From: Brevibacterium sp. CBA3109
GTDB taxonomy: Bacteria; Actinomycetota; Actinomycetes; Actinomycetales; Brevibacteriaceae
Length of the DNA: 64,000 nt
Assembly (NCBI RefSeq): GCF_040256645.1
Contig: NZ_CP158281.1
Span: 2,666,001-2,730,000 of the forward strand
Direction of reading: 5' to 3'
Within the stretch, counting starts at the first letter, position 1; every line of letters begins with the position of its first letter. This document shows, in pieces, positions 53,367-61,078 of the stretch. The notes under the pieces were generated by a model. The model had not been told where the DNA came from, made no database searches, and saw nothing but the letters and a program-made list of their open reading frames with translations. The position numbers were made by a program, and so were the translations under genes.

Positions 53367-54719
53367 TCACAGTCCCAGGTGTTCCTTGACATTGGCAGCC
53401 AGACGCTCGGCCTGGGCCTGGGCAATGTCTTCGGTCTCCGCCTCGACCATGACACGGATCAGGGCCTCGGTGCCCGAGGCCCGCAGCAGGACGCGACCCG
53501 AGCCTTCGAGCTCAGCCTCGACGGCGTTCACCTCGGCCGCAACCTTGGGGTGGTCGACACTGTATTTGTCAACATCCTTGACGTTGACGAGAGCCTGGGG
53601 CAGCTGAGGAATCTCGGCAGCCAGGTCAGCCAACGTACGCTTCGAATCGGCCATGCGCTTCATCAGGTGCAGGGCCGTCTGCACGCCGTCGCCGGTCGAA
53701 CCATGGTCGAGCATGAGCACATGCCCGGACTGCTCGCCACCGAGGACGTAGCCGTCTGCCAGCATGCGCTCGAGGACGTACCGGTCACCCACAGCGGTCT
53801 GGACCGTATTGATTGAGTACTTGTCCATGGCGTGGCGCAGGCCGATGTTCGACATCACGGTCGTGACGAGCGTATTGCCGGTGAGCTCGCCGAGCTCCTT
53901 GAGGCCGATCGCCAGGATGCCCATGAGTTGGTCACCGTTGATGACACGGCCCAGGGAGTCAACGGCCAGGCAGCGGTCGGCGTCGCCGTCGAAGGCCACA
54001 CCCAGATCGGACTGAGTTTCGACGACGAGACGCTGGAGTGGTTCGAGGTGTGTGGAACCGACACCGTCATTGATGTTGAAGCCATCGGGCTCAGCGGCGG
54101 AAACGATGACTTCGGCACCGGCCTGGCGCAGGGCAGCGGGTCCGACGATGGACGCAGCTCCGTGAGCGCAGTCGACGACGACCTTGAGACCGGACAGGGG
54201 GCGTGTACCCTCAGCATCGAGGGACCGCACGAGCTTCTCCGTATATTCGTCGGCAGCGGCGGGATAACGAGAGATGCGACCCACCTCGGCGCCGGTGGGA
54301 CGTTCCCAGTCCTCGTCGAGGACCGCAAGGATCGAATCCTCGACGGAGTCATCGAGCTTCGTCCCACCTGCCGCGAAGAATTTGATGCCGTTGTCCGGCA
54401 TCGGATTGTGGGAGGCGGAGATGACGACCCCGAAGGCGGCACCCGTGTCCGCAACGACGCTGGCGATGCCAGGGGTGGGCAGCATTCCCGCATCGAGCAC
54501 GTCGACTCCCGCGGAGGCGATGCCCGCGGAGATCGCGGCGGAGAGGAACTCACCGGAGATTCGAGTATCGCGGCCGACAACGGCGAAGGGACGCTTGCCT
54601 TCCGGCCAACCGCGGGTGAGAACCCGCGAACCTGCAACGGAGAGTTGGAGCGCCAGCCGTGCGGAGATGTCGCGATTGGCGAGTCCACGGACACCGTCGG
54701 TGCCGAAGAGTCGTGACAT
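53367..54719 (-). CDS. glmM: Phosphoglucosamine mutase
   Basis: Converts glucosamine-6-phosphate (from GlmS) to the 1-phosphate for UDP-GlcNAc. 450 residues from the ATG at 54719, which has AAAGGAC upstream. The frame opens further upstream, but 'MSRLFGTDGVRGLANRDI' is the family start. The phosphoserine loop 'VVISASHNPMPDNGIKFFA' is near residue 100, the metal loop 'AFDGDADRCLAVD' near 241, 'GEQSGHVLMLDHGSTGDGVQTAL' near 325 and 'RASGTEALIRVM' near 412. It lies behind rpsI as in other actinobacteria. Confidence 0.97.
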   Translation of the reverse strand: MSRLFGTDGVRGLANRDISARLALQLSVAGSRVLTRGWPEGKRPFAVVGRDTRISGEFLSAAISAGIASAGVDVLDAGMLPTPGIASVVADTGAAFGVVISASHNPMPDNGIKFFAAGGTKLDDSVEDSILAVLDEDWERPTGAEVGRISRYPAAADEYTEKLVRSLDAEGTRPLSGLKVVVDCAHGAASIVGPAALRQAGAEVIVSAAEPDGFNINDGVGSTHLEPLQRLVVETQSDLGVAFDGDADRCLAVDSLGRVINGDQLMGILAIGLKELGELTGNTLVTTVMSNIGLRHAMDKYSINTVQTAVGDRYVLERMLADGYVLGGEQSGHVLMLDHGSTGDGVQTALHLMKRMADSKRTLADLAAEIPQLPQALVNVKDVDKYSVDHPKVAAEVNAVEAELEGSGRVLLRASGTEALIRVMVEAETEDIAQAQAERLAANVKEHLGL

Positions 54720-54893
54720 GGAAAGTCCTTTCCTCAATTTCTCGTCGATTTTAGTCCATAACGCCGCCGAGGCGGTGGTGAGCAGACCGTACGACGCCCG
54801 AAATTGGTTTGAGATGTGTCGCCCATGTCGGTGCGGGACGACACCGCCTGCGTCGAGGCGAGAGAGGGGCGAAAAGCAGGTGAATGCACGAAA

Positions 54894-54922
54894 TGCGGCC
54901 CCGAATCCGGTTCGGGGCCGCA
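54894..54922 (-). terminator. Hairpin between rpsI and glmM
   Basis: TGCGGCCCCGAA and its exact complement TTCGGGGCCGCA enclose the loop TCCGG. It lies about 75 bases past the rpsI stop on the minus strand and likely ends or attenuates the ribosomal-protein transcript before glmM. Confidence 0.85.
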
Positions 54923-54996
54923 CTGCGGTGTTCATCGAGCTGAACTGTCGGGGACTGCGCTTCAGCGGCAGACCAGGCGCAGTCCTGACAGCAGAA

Positions 54997-55512
54997 TCAG
55001 CGCTTCGAGAACTGAGGTGCCTTACGGGCCTTCTTGAGACCGGCCTTCTTGCGCTCGGGGACGCGTGCGTCGCGGCGCAGGTAGCCTGCCTTCTTCAGCT
55101 CAGCACGGTTCGACTCTTCGTCGATCTGGTTGAGCGAACGGGCAATGCCCAGACGAACGGCTCCGGCCTGGCCGGAAGGTCCGCCACCGGAGATGCGCAC
55201 GACGACGTCGAAGCGCCCTTCGAGGTCCAGGAGACGGAAGGGCTCGTTGACGAGCTGCTGGTGCAGCTTGTTCGGGAAGTACTCTTCGAGAGTGCGTCCG
55301 TTGATGGTCCACTCACCGGATCCGGGGATCAGGCGGACGCGAGCAATTGCCTGCTTGCGGCGGCCGACTCCACTGCCGGGAGCGGTCAGGGACTGACCAC
55401 GTCCGCCGGCGGTCTGTTCGCCCAGGCCTGCGGAGTCGGGGGTCTCCGACGTGTATTCGGTTGCGGTTGGTTCTTCGACAGCGTCTGTCGCAGTGGTGGT
55501 TTCTTCAGCCAC
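54997..55512 (-). CDS. rpsI: 30S ribosomal protein uS9
   Basis: 171 residues. The conserved core starts at '[17 protein letters not shown]' near residue 48 and includes '[11 protein letters not shown]', '[23 protein letters not shown]' and the C-terminal basic tail '[11 protein letters not shown]' that reaches the P-site tRNA. The N-terminal 45 residues are an acidic/Thr-rich extension typical of actinobacterial S9. 34 bp behind rplM. Confidence 0.98.
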   Translation of the reverse strand: MAEETTTATDAVEEPTATEYTSETPDSAGLGEQTAGGRGQSLTAPGSGVGRRKQAIARVRLIPGSGEWTINGRTLEEYFPNKLHQQLVNEPFRLLDLEGRFDVVVRISGGGPSGQAGAVRLGIARSLNQIDEESNRAELKKAGYLRRDARVPERKKAGLKKARKAPQFSKR

Positions 55513-55546
55513 GGTTCTCCTCGGTATGTCTAGAGCTCAGGCGCGC

Positions 55547-55990
55547 TTACTGCGCGACCTGGCTGAGTTCGTACGGCTGCGGATTCTGAGCGGCGTGTGG
55601 GTGCTCTCCACCCTGGTACACCTTCAGCTTCTGCATCTGGGCACGTCCGAGACGAGTCTTCGGAACCATACCGCCGACAGCCTTTTCGACTGCGCGCTCG
55701 GGATTGGTGGCGAGAAGCTCGGCGTAGTTGACGCTCTTCAGACCACCCGGGTAACCCGAGTGGTGGTAAGCGCGCTTCTGATCGAGCTTCGCACCGGTCA
55801 ATGCGACTTTGTCTGCATTGATGATGATGACGAAGTCACCGGTGTCGATATGAGGAGCAAAGGTGGTCTTGTGCTTGCCGCGCAACAGGCGTGCAACCTG
55901 GGCAGCAAGACGACCGAGCACCTGGTCAGTGGCGTCAATGACGTGCCACTGGCGCTCAATATCGCCGGGCTTGGGTGTGAACGTACGCAA
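55547..55990 (-). CDS. rplM: 50S ribosomal protein uL13
   Basis: 147 residues. The start '[28 protein letters not shown]' and '[21 protein letters not shown]', '[20 protein letters not shown]' are full matches to L13. It is the first gene of the rplM-rpsI operon. A hairpin lies in the leader. Confidence 0.98.
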   Translation of the reverse strand: MRTFTPKPGDIERQWHVIDATDQVLGRLAAQVARLLRGKHKTTFAPHIDTGDFVIIINADKVALTGAKLDQKRAYHHSGYPGGLKSVNYAELLATNPERAVEKAVGGMVPKTRLGRAQMQKLKVYQGGEHPHAAQNPQPYELSQVAQ

Positions 55991-56029
55991 AAGTAGCCTT
56001 CTTTTCGTATCTCTTGGTGTAGTGCTGAT

Positions 56030-56058
56030 GATTCATCGGGTCGTGAGTCTGATGAATC
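56030..56058 (-). promoter_or_regulatory. Leader hairpin of rplM-rpsI
   Basis: GATTCATC (56030-56037) pairs with GATGAATC (56051-56058) in the presumed rplM leader, 40 bases before the ATG. Ribosomal-protein operons often have autoregulatory leaders; whether L13 binds this one is unknown. Confidence 0.35.
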
Positions 56059-56243
56059 AAGGCACTCGTTGTCTTGAATCGGGTCTGCCCATCGAAATCG
56101 TCCCCTCACCTACGGGCCTGCAACGCATGAGGCTATGTAAGGGAGCACGACGGACACACACAACGACAATCAAATATACATGCAAGCTCGCTCGCGGAGC
56201 AAACGCTCAGGCCAGTGCCAGAGCGGGCGGAAAGCCGAGCCGA

Positions 56244-56249
56244 TACTAT
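56244..56249 (+). promoter_or_regulatory. -10 element (TACTAT) before the 56256 GTG
   Basis: TACTAT is followed after 6 bases by the GTG start of the large membrane protein gene, with no Shine-Dalgarno. A leaderless promoter is likely. Confidence 0.5.
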
Positions 56250-56255
56250 TGACCT

Positions 56256-58880
56256 GTGCCGCCTACATCCTTCCTGCCCACGCGCCTTCCCGCATACAGA
56301 CTCCTGGTGCTGGGATTAGTCCTCGGGCTTCTGGTGCTCGCGCTCGGCCCGGCACAGTCACCGGCCACCGCGGCAGACGAGTCAGCGGCCACCGGATCAC
56401 CCTCAACCTCACCTGCCAGCACCACAGCAGCGTCGACCACCGCACCATCGTCGATGACCGGAGCATCAGGTGAGGATTCCACCGGCTCGCACGACCCCGC
56501 CGGCAAGACAATCGTCTACGGCATACCCGGTCTGACCATCAGTGATATCGACCGCGTGCGCACGCCCAACCTCTATGCGCTCTTCTCCAGCGGCTCGGCG
56601 GCCAACCTGAATGTGCGCACCATCGGCTCGGCCACCTGCCCCGGCTCGGGCTGGCTGTCCATGGGTGCCGGTGCACGGGCACAGGCAGGACCGCCCGCTG
56701 ATCCAGAGCACGAAGACAACAAGGCCACCTGCCCACCGTTGAGTGCACCTTCGACCGCCAACGATGCTGTGGCGAAGACGCTCGACGGCGTGGATGACGC
56801 CACGAAGTCGGGTGTCGGCACAGACGCATCGAGTGACGAAGATCTCGCCCAGAGCTCCGCAGATGGCACGACCACCGCGACGATCGACGACTTCGAGTCC
56901 ATCAAGGAACCGAACATCGACTCCGGATACTCGGTGGACTACGGGATGCTCGCCCGCCTCATCCGCGAGCAGGGGAAGGCCGCCTCATCAGAGACTGGCC
57001 CGGCGGGAGACGAAGCACAGTTGAAGCCCTGCGTCGCCGCCGAGGGTCCCGGCGCGGCCTATGCTGTGGCTGACGAGAACGGCATCGTGGCCAACTACAC
57101 CGACGACGCGGCCGCCACGGACTGCCGGCTCGATCTCGTCGACCTGGGCTCGATCGGCTCCTCGGCCTGGCTCTACGATCCGATCCCCAACTACTCCTAC
57201 ACTGTGCCTGCCTTCTTCGACCGTGAGAAACGCGTTGCCGAGGCCGACAAACGTTTGGGTACCAAACTGGCGGAAGCACGTGATTCCGCGACGCCGGGAA
57301 GTGGAGAGCCCACGATCATTGTGGCCGGCCTCGGCGACAGCTCGAGTCTGCCGCAGCTGCGCGCGTTCATCGCTTCCGGCCCCGGCTACGAACCAGGCAG
57401 TCTGTCCTCGGCAAGCACCCGCACCCCCGGCCTCCTGCAGCTCACGGACATCGCTCCGGGAATCCTCGACCAGGTCGGCATCTCCTCCCCCAGCGGCATC
57501 TCCTTCGACAGCACACCGAGCGATGATGAGCCACAGAAGCGCATCGACGACCTCGTCTCGGAATCGCAGAAGGCGACGTCGATCTACCAGCATCTGTCGA
57601 CGTTCTCCCTGCTTCTCGATACCACCTTCTATCTCCTGTTCATCTTGTGCGGCCTGCTCCTGAGCCGGAGCTTCCTCGGTCGCCGAGGCGGTGCGACGAT
57701 CGCCCCGACCGTGCACAGGTTCCTCGGCTGGGTCTCCTTGGCCGTGGCGACTCTGCCGATGAGCGCGTTCCTGGCCGGGCTGTTCCCGTGGGCCAGACTG
57801 CCGCATCCCGGGTTCGGTCTCAGCGTTTCGGTCGCAGTCTCGGCCGCGCTCCTCTTCGGTGCCTCTCTGCTTCCACCGTGGGGGCGAACCTGGCGCGGTC
57901 GTGTGGCAGCACTCTCGCTGTTGAGCTTCCTCATCCTCTCCGCAGACCTCATCACCGGTTCGCATCTGCAGGGCAATTCACTGCTGGGCTATAACCCGAT
58001 CGTCGGCGGCCGTTACTACGGTCTGGGCAATCAGGGTGCGGCAATCTTCATCGTCAGCCTCTTCAACTTCCTGGGTCTTGCGATCTCCTGGCTGCGGGCG
58101 AATGGGCATCGTCGGATGGTCTTCATCCTTCCCCTCACCCTCGGGCTGTTTGCGGTGCTCGTGTCCGGAAATCCGTCCTGGGGAGCGAAGTTCGGGGGCA
58201 CGATCGCCACCTTGGCCGGTCTTCTCGTGCTGCTGGCACTCGTCAGTCGTATCCGCCTCTCCGTCTTCCGCCTTGCACTCATCGGCCTCGCCTCCTTGGC
58301 CGTGCTCTTGGGCATCGCGTTCCTCGACTGGCTGCGTGAGCCGGGGGCACGATCGCACTTCGGGAACTTCTTCGACCAGATCGTCACCGGTGAAGCCCTG
58401 CAGGTGGTCGCTCGGAAGCTCAGCGCCAATCTCCACATCATGCAGATCAACCCGGCGCTGGCGATCGTCACTCCCCTCGCGATCATCGCCATCCTGTTCT
58501 TCCTCCGTTATCTGCTCCACTTCCCCAACATTGCCTCCACCAGTCGCACCGGTCGTCTGACGAACACATGGCGGGGACGCCTGCCACAGGTGTTCGCGGA
58601 CCAGGACATCCACTTCGGATTCCTCGCCGCGGCCACAGGCATGGCGGTGGGGCTGGTAATCACCGACTCCGGCATCGCCGTGCCCTCGACTGGTGCCATG
58701 GTGCTGCTGCCCTATCTGCTGGCGCTGAGCGCCGAGCACGCCGATGAGAAGGTCACCAGCCGTTGGCCACGCCGGAACAGCCAACGGACCATCCTCACGA
58801 CTGCCGAGACCTCTGCCGCCGAGCCCCCCGCTGGCGGCTCCTCTGAAAGTTCGCCTGAAGCCAGGAAGGATCGGACATGA
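56256..58880 (+). CDS. Large exported multi-TM protein of unknown function, paralogue 1
   Basis: 874 residues. A signal-like segment (about 10-45) is followed by a Ser/Thr-rich stretch, an extracytoplasmic region to about 440, then about ten TM helices and a cytoplasmic tail. The exported part has 'TIVYGIPGLTISDIDRVRTPNLYAL' and 'IGSATCPGSGWLSMGAG', resembling the start and nucleophile region of alkaline-phosphatase-superfamily proteins, though a full metal site is not evident. The membrane part has 'GGRYYGLGNQ', 'WGAKFGG' and 'DWLREPGARSHFGNFF'. The next gene encodes a paralogue and overlaps by ATGA. No function is known to me. Confidence 0.75.
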   Translation: MPPTSFLPTRLPAYRLLVLGLVLGLLVLALGPAQSPATAADESAATGSPSTSPASTTAASTTAPSSMTGASGEDSTGSHDPAGKTIVYGIPGLTISDIDRVRTPNLYALFSSGSAANLNVRTIGSATCPGSGWLSMGAGARAQAGPPADPEHEDNKATCPPLSAPSTANDAVAKTLDGVDDATKSGVGTDASSDEDLAQSSADGTTTATIDDFESIKEPNIDSGYSVDYGMLARLIREQGKAASSETGPAGDEAQLKPCVAAEGPGAAYAVADENGIVANYTDDAAATDCRLDLVDLGSIGSSAWLYDPIPNYSYTVPAFFDREKRVAEADKRLGTKLAEARDSATPGSGEPTIIVAGLGDSSSLPQLRAFIASGPGYEPGSLSSASTRTPGLLQLTDIAPGILDQVGISSPSGISFDSTPSDDEPQKRIDDLVSESQKATSIYQHLSTFSLLLDTTFYLLFILCGLLLSRSFLGRRGGATIAPTVHRFLGWVSLAVATLPMSAFLAGLFPWARLPHPGFGLSVSVAVSAALLFGASLLPPWGRTWRGRVAALSLLSFLILSADLITGSHLQGNSLLGYNPIVGGRYYGLGNQGAAIFIVSLFNFLGLAISWLRANGHRRMVFILPLTLGLFAVLVSGNPSWGAKFGGTIATLAGLLVLLALVSRIRLSVFRLALIGLASLAVLLGIAFLDWLREPGARSHFGNFFDQIVTGEALQVVARKLSANLHIMQINPALAIVTPLAIIAILFFLRYLLHFPNIASTSRTGRLTNTWRGRLPQVFADQDIHFGFLAAATGMAVGLVITDSGIAVPSTGAMVLLPYLLALSAEHADEKVTSRWPRRNSQRTILTTAETSAAEPPAGGSSESSPEARKDRT

Positions 58881-61021
58881 GGGCGAAGATGTTCCCGCTG
58901 CGGGTGCTGCTGGGCGTCTTCGTCATCGCTCTGCTCATCCTCGGGCTCCCGCCGGCGTCCCAGGCGGGCACGACCGCGGACACCGCAGGCTCGGCCGCGA
59001 CGACGGACACCACCAAATCAGCGGCGGAGAATGCGCCGATCTTCATTGGGGTCTCCGGCTTCAGCTTCGAAGACCTCGATCCGCGCACCACCCCGAACCT
59101 GTGGAAGATGATGAAGTCCGCACAGATCGGCACCATCACTCCTCGCAGCGTGCGAGCCAGCAGCTGCCCGGTCGACGGCTGGTTGGCCGTGGGGTCGGGA
59201 CGTCGCGCCGCCGACGAGCCCCGCGAAGAATGCCGTCAGCCGGCCCCGCCGCTGGATGGCTGGGTTGCGGACTGGGATGTCTACAGCCAAGTGGCGCGTG
59301 GGGACAACTACGACGCCCTATTGGGCGGACTCTCCGAGTCGGTGCCGACGATCAAGGCCTTCGGCCCCGGTGCAGCCATTGCCGCAGCCGCTCCCAACGG
59401 ACATGTGAAAGGCTGGTCTCCAGTCGGCGATGATCTCGCGGACAAGGCCACACAGGCCTCGGAAAACGGCGAACTGTCGCTGATCGACCTCGGCAACACC
59501 ACCTCGGACGGATACTCCCTCAAGAGCCTCGACCGGCGGGTCGGCACGATCCTCCACGCCAACGGATGGAGCGATGGCGACGCCTCGCAGGGGCTGTCTC
59601 AAGGGAACTCGCCGGTGATCTTCTCCTCTATCGCTGACGGAGACAACGACGGTTCCTCGATGCAGGCGACGATGGCACTCGAACCCGGTAGCGCTGCGGG
59701 ACTGCTGACGTCCTCGTCGACACGGCAGCCAGGTCTGGTGCAGGTCCCCGACATCGCACCGACGCTCGTCGAACTCAGCGGCGGCGAGCCCATGGCGAAT
59801 GTGGCCGGTGCTCCGATGACCCATGACAACACCGGCGGAAGTTGGGAGTCTCGCTTCCAGGCGGTTCTCGACCGTCAGGTGGCGGTGAAGACCCAGAACG
59901 AACTGTCCACCTGGTTCTTCCCCGTCATCGCCTCACTCATGGTCGGCCTGCTGGTTCTGGCATGGTTCCTGCGCAAGAATCATCGTGCCCTCGTCCAAAC
60001 CGGCGCCTACCGGCTGGGCATAGTCTTCGCCGCAATGCCGGTCTCGACCTATCTGGTCAACACCGTGCCGTGGGAGAGAGCGACCAACCCGGATATTGCG
60101 ATGCTGGGAGCCTTGGCCGGCTGGTCACTGATCCTCGGCGTCATCGCCCTGCTGGGCCCGTGGCGCGGGTACAAGTTCGGACCGGTGCTCTTCGTCTGCG
60201 TCGTCACGGTCCTCGTCCTCGCCTACGACGTGATCACCGGTTCTGCGCTCCAGATGTCGACACTGCTGGGAGAACCGCTGCTCATCGCATCAAGGTTCTA
60301 CGGCATCGGCAACTCCGCACTCGCGCTCTACTGCTGCGCCCTGCTGCTGGCCGTGGCCGGGTTCGCGTCGCTGACGACACGACCGATCGTGCGCATCCTC
60401 ATCGTCACCGTGCCCATCCTCGTGTCCAGCGTCATCCTGGCCGCACCGGGGCTGGGCACGAAGTTCGGGTCCGTACCGACGCTGATCATCGGCGTCGCCT
60501 ACCTCGTGCTCGCGGCCGCAGGGATCAGATTCTCGCTCAAACGCATGGGTCTGACGGTGGGAATCGCGGGCTTCGTCATGCTGGCGGTCCTGTTCATCGA
60601 CTGGCTGCGTCCCGCCGATCAGCGCACCCACTTCGGCCGCTTCTTCGACTCCATCATCAGCGGTGAGGCCCTGAGTGTTCTGACCCGCAAGATCGGCATG
60701 AATATCGACATCCTGACCCAGTCATGGATGACGCTGGTCCTGCCCCTCATCATCATCGGGGTGTTCTGGCTGGCACTGGCACCCCAGCGTTTCTCACTGC
60801 CGGGAATAACCGACGCCTACAATCGGATCCCACTGCTGCGGGCGGGCATGATCAGCCTGGCCATCCTGCTGGGCGTCGGCACAATCATCAACGACTCGGG
60901 AATCGTCGTCCCCGCCGTGGGCATCCTCTTCCTCGTCCCTGTCCTCGTCCACCTCGAAACCTTCCAGACGAAGCAGACAGAAGACAGCGGCGGTCAGACG
61001 AAACTGTCTGGTCCCGTCTGA
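58877..61021 (+). CDS. Large exported multi-TM protein of unknown function, paralogue 2
   Basis: 714 residues with the same architecture as the preceding protein: N-terminal signal helix, exported region to about 345, then some ten TM helices. Shared motifs are 'TTPNLWKMM', 'SSCPVDGWLAVGSG', 'SRFYGIGNS', 'GLGTKFGS' and 'DWLRPADQRTHFGRFFDSIISGEAL'. The ATG overlaps the upstream stop (58877-58880), so the pair is translationally coupled and may form a heteromer. The Ser/Thr-rich linker of paralogue 1 is shortened here. Ends within a terminator hairpin. Function unknown. Confidence 0.75.
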   Translation: MRAKMFPLRVLLGVFVIALLILGLPPASQAGTTADTAGSAATTDTTKSAAENAPIFIGVSGFSFEDLDPRTTPNLWKMMKSAQIGTITPRSVRASSCPVDGWLAVGSGRRAADEPREECRQPAPPLDGWVADWDVYSQVARGDNYDALLGGLSESVPTIKAFGPGAAIAAAAPNGHVKGWSPVGDDLADKATQASENGELSLIDLGNTTSDGYSLKSLDRRVGTILHANGWSDGDASQGLSQGNSPVIFSSIADGDNDGSSMQATMALEPGSAAGLLTSSSTRQPGLVQVPDIAPTLVELSGGEPMANVAGAPMTHDNTGGSWESRFQAVLDRQVAVKTQNELSTWFFPVIASLMVGLLVLAWFLRKNHRALVQTGAYRLGIVFAAMPVSTYLVNTVPWERATNPDIAMLGALAGWSLILGVIALLGPWRGYKFGPVLFVCVVTVLVLAYDVITGSALQMSTLLGEPLLIASRFYGIGNSALALYCCALLLAVAGFASLTTRPIVRILIVTVPILVSSVILAAPGLGTKFGSVPTLIIGVAYLVLAAAGIRFSLKRMGLTVGIAGFVMLAVLFIDWLRPADQRTHFGRFFDSIISGEALSVLTRKIGMNIDILTQSWMTLVLPLIIIGVFWLALAPQRFSLPGITDAYNRIPLLRAGMISLAILLGVGTIINDSGIVVPAVGILFLVPVLVHLETFQTKQTEDSGGQTKLSGPV

Positions 61022-61028
61022 CCGCCGC
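60987..61028. terminator. Bidirectional hairpin over the paralogue 2 stop
   Basis: GCGGCGGTCAGACG (60987-61000) and CGTCTGACCGCCGC (61015-61028) are perfect 14-base arms around a 14-base loop; the stop codon lies in the right arm. It separates this gene from the convergent 5'-nucleotidase gene. Confidence 0.85.
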
Positions 61029-61078
61029 CTGCTCAACGTCACTTCGTGACGCGTCTCAGCCCGTGCTGATCCTCTGCC

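Noticed and set aside
53832-54716. Frames antisense to glmM
   Set aside because: glmM carries all phosphohexomutase loops on the minus strand; the plus frames have no motif.
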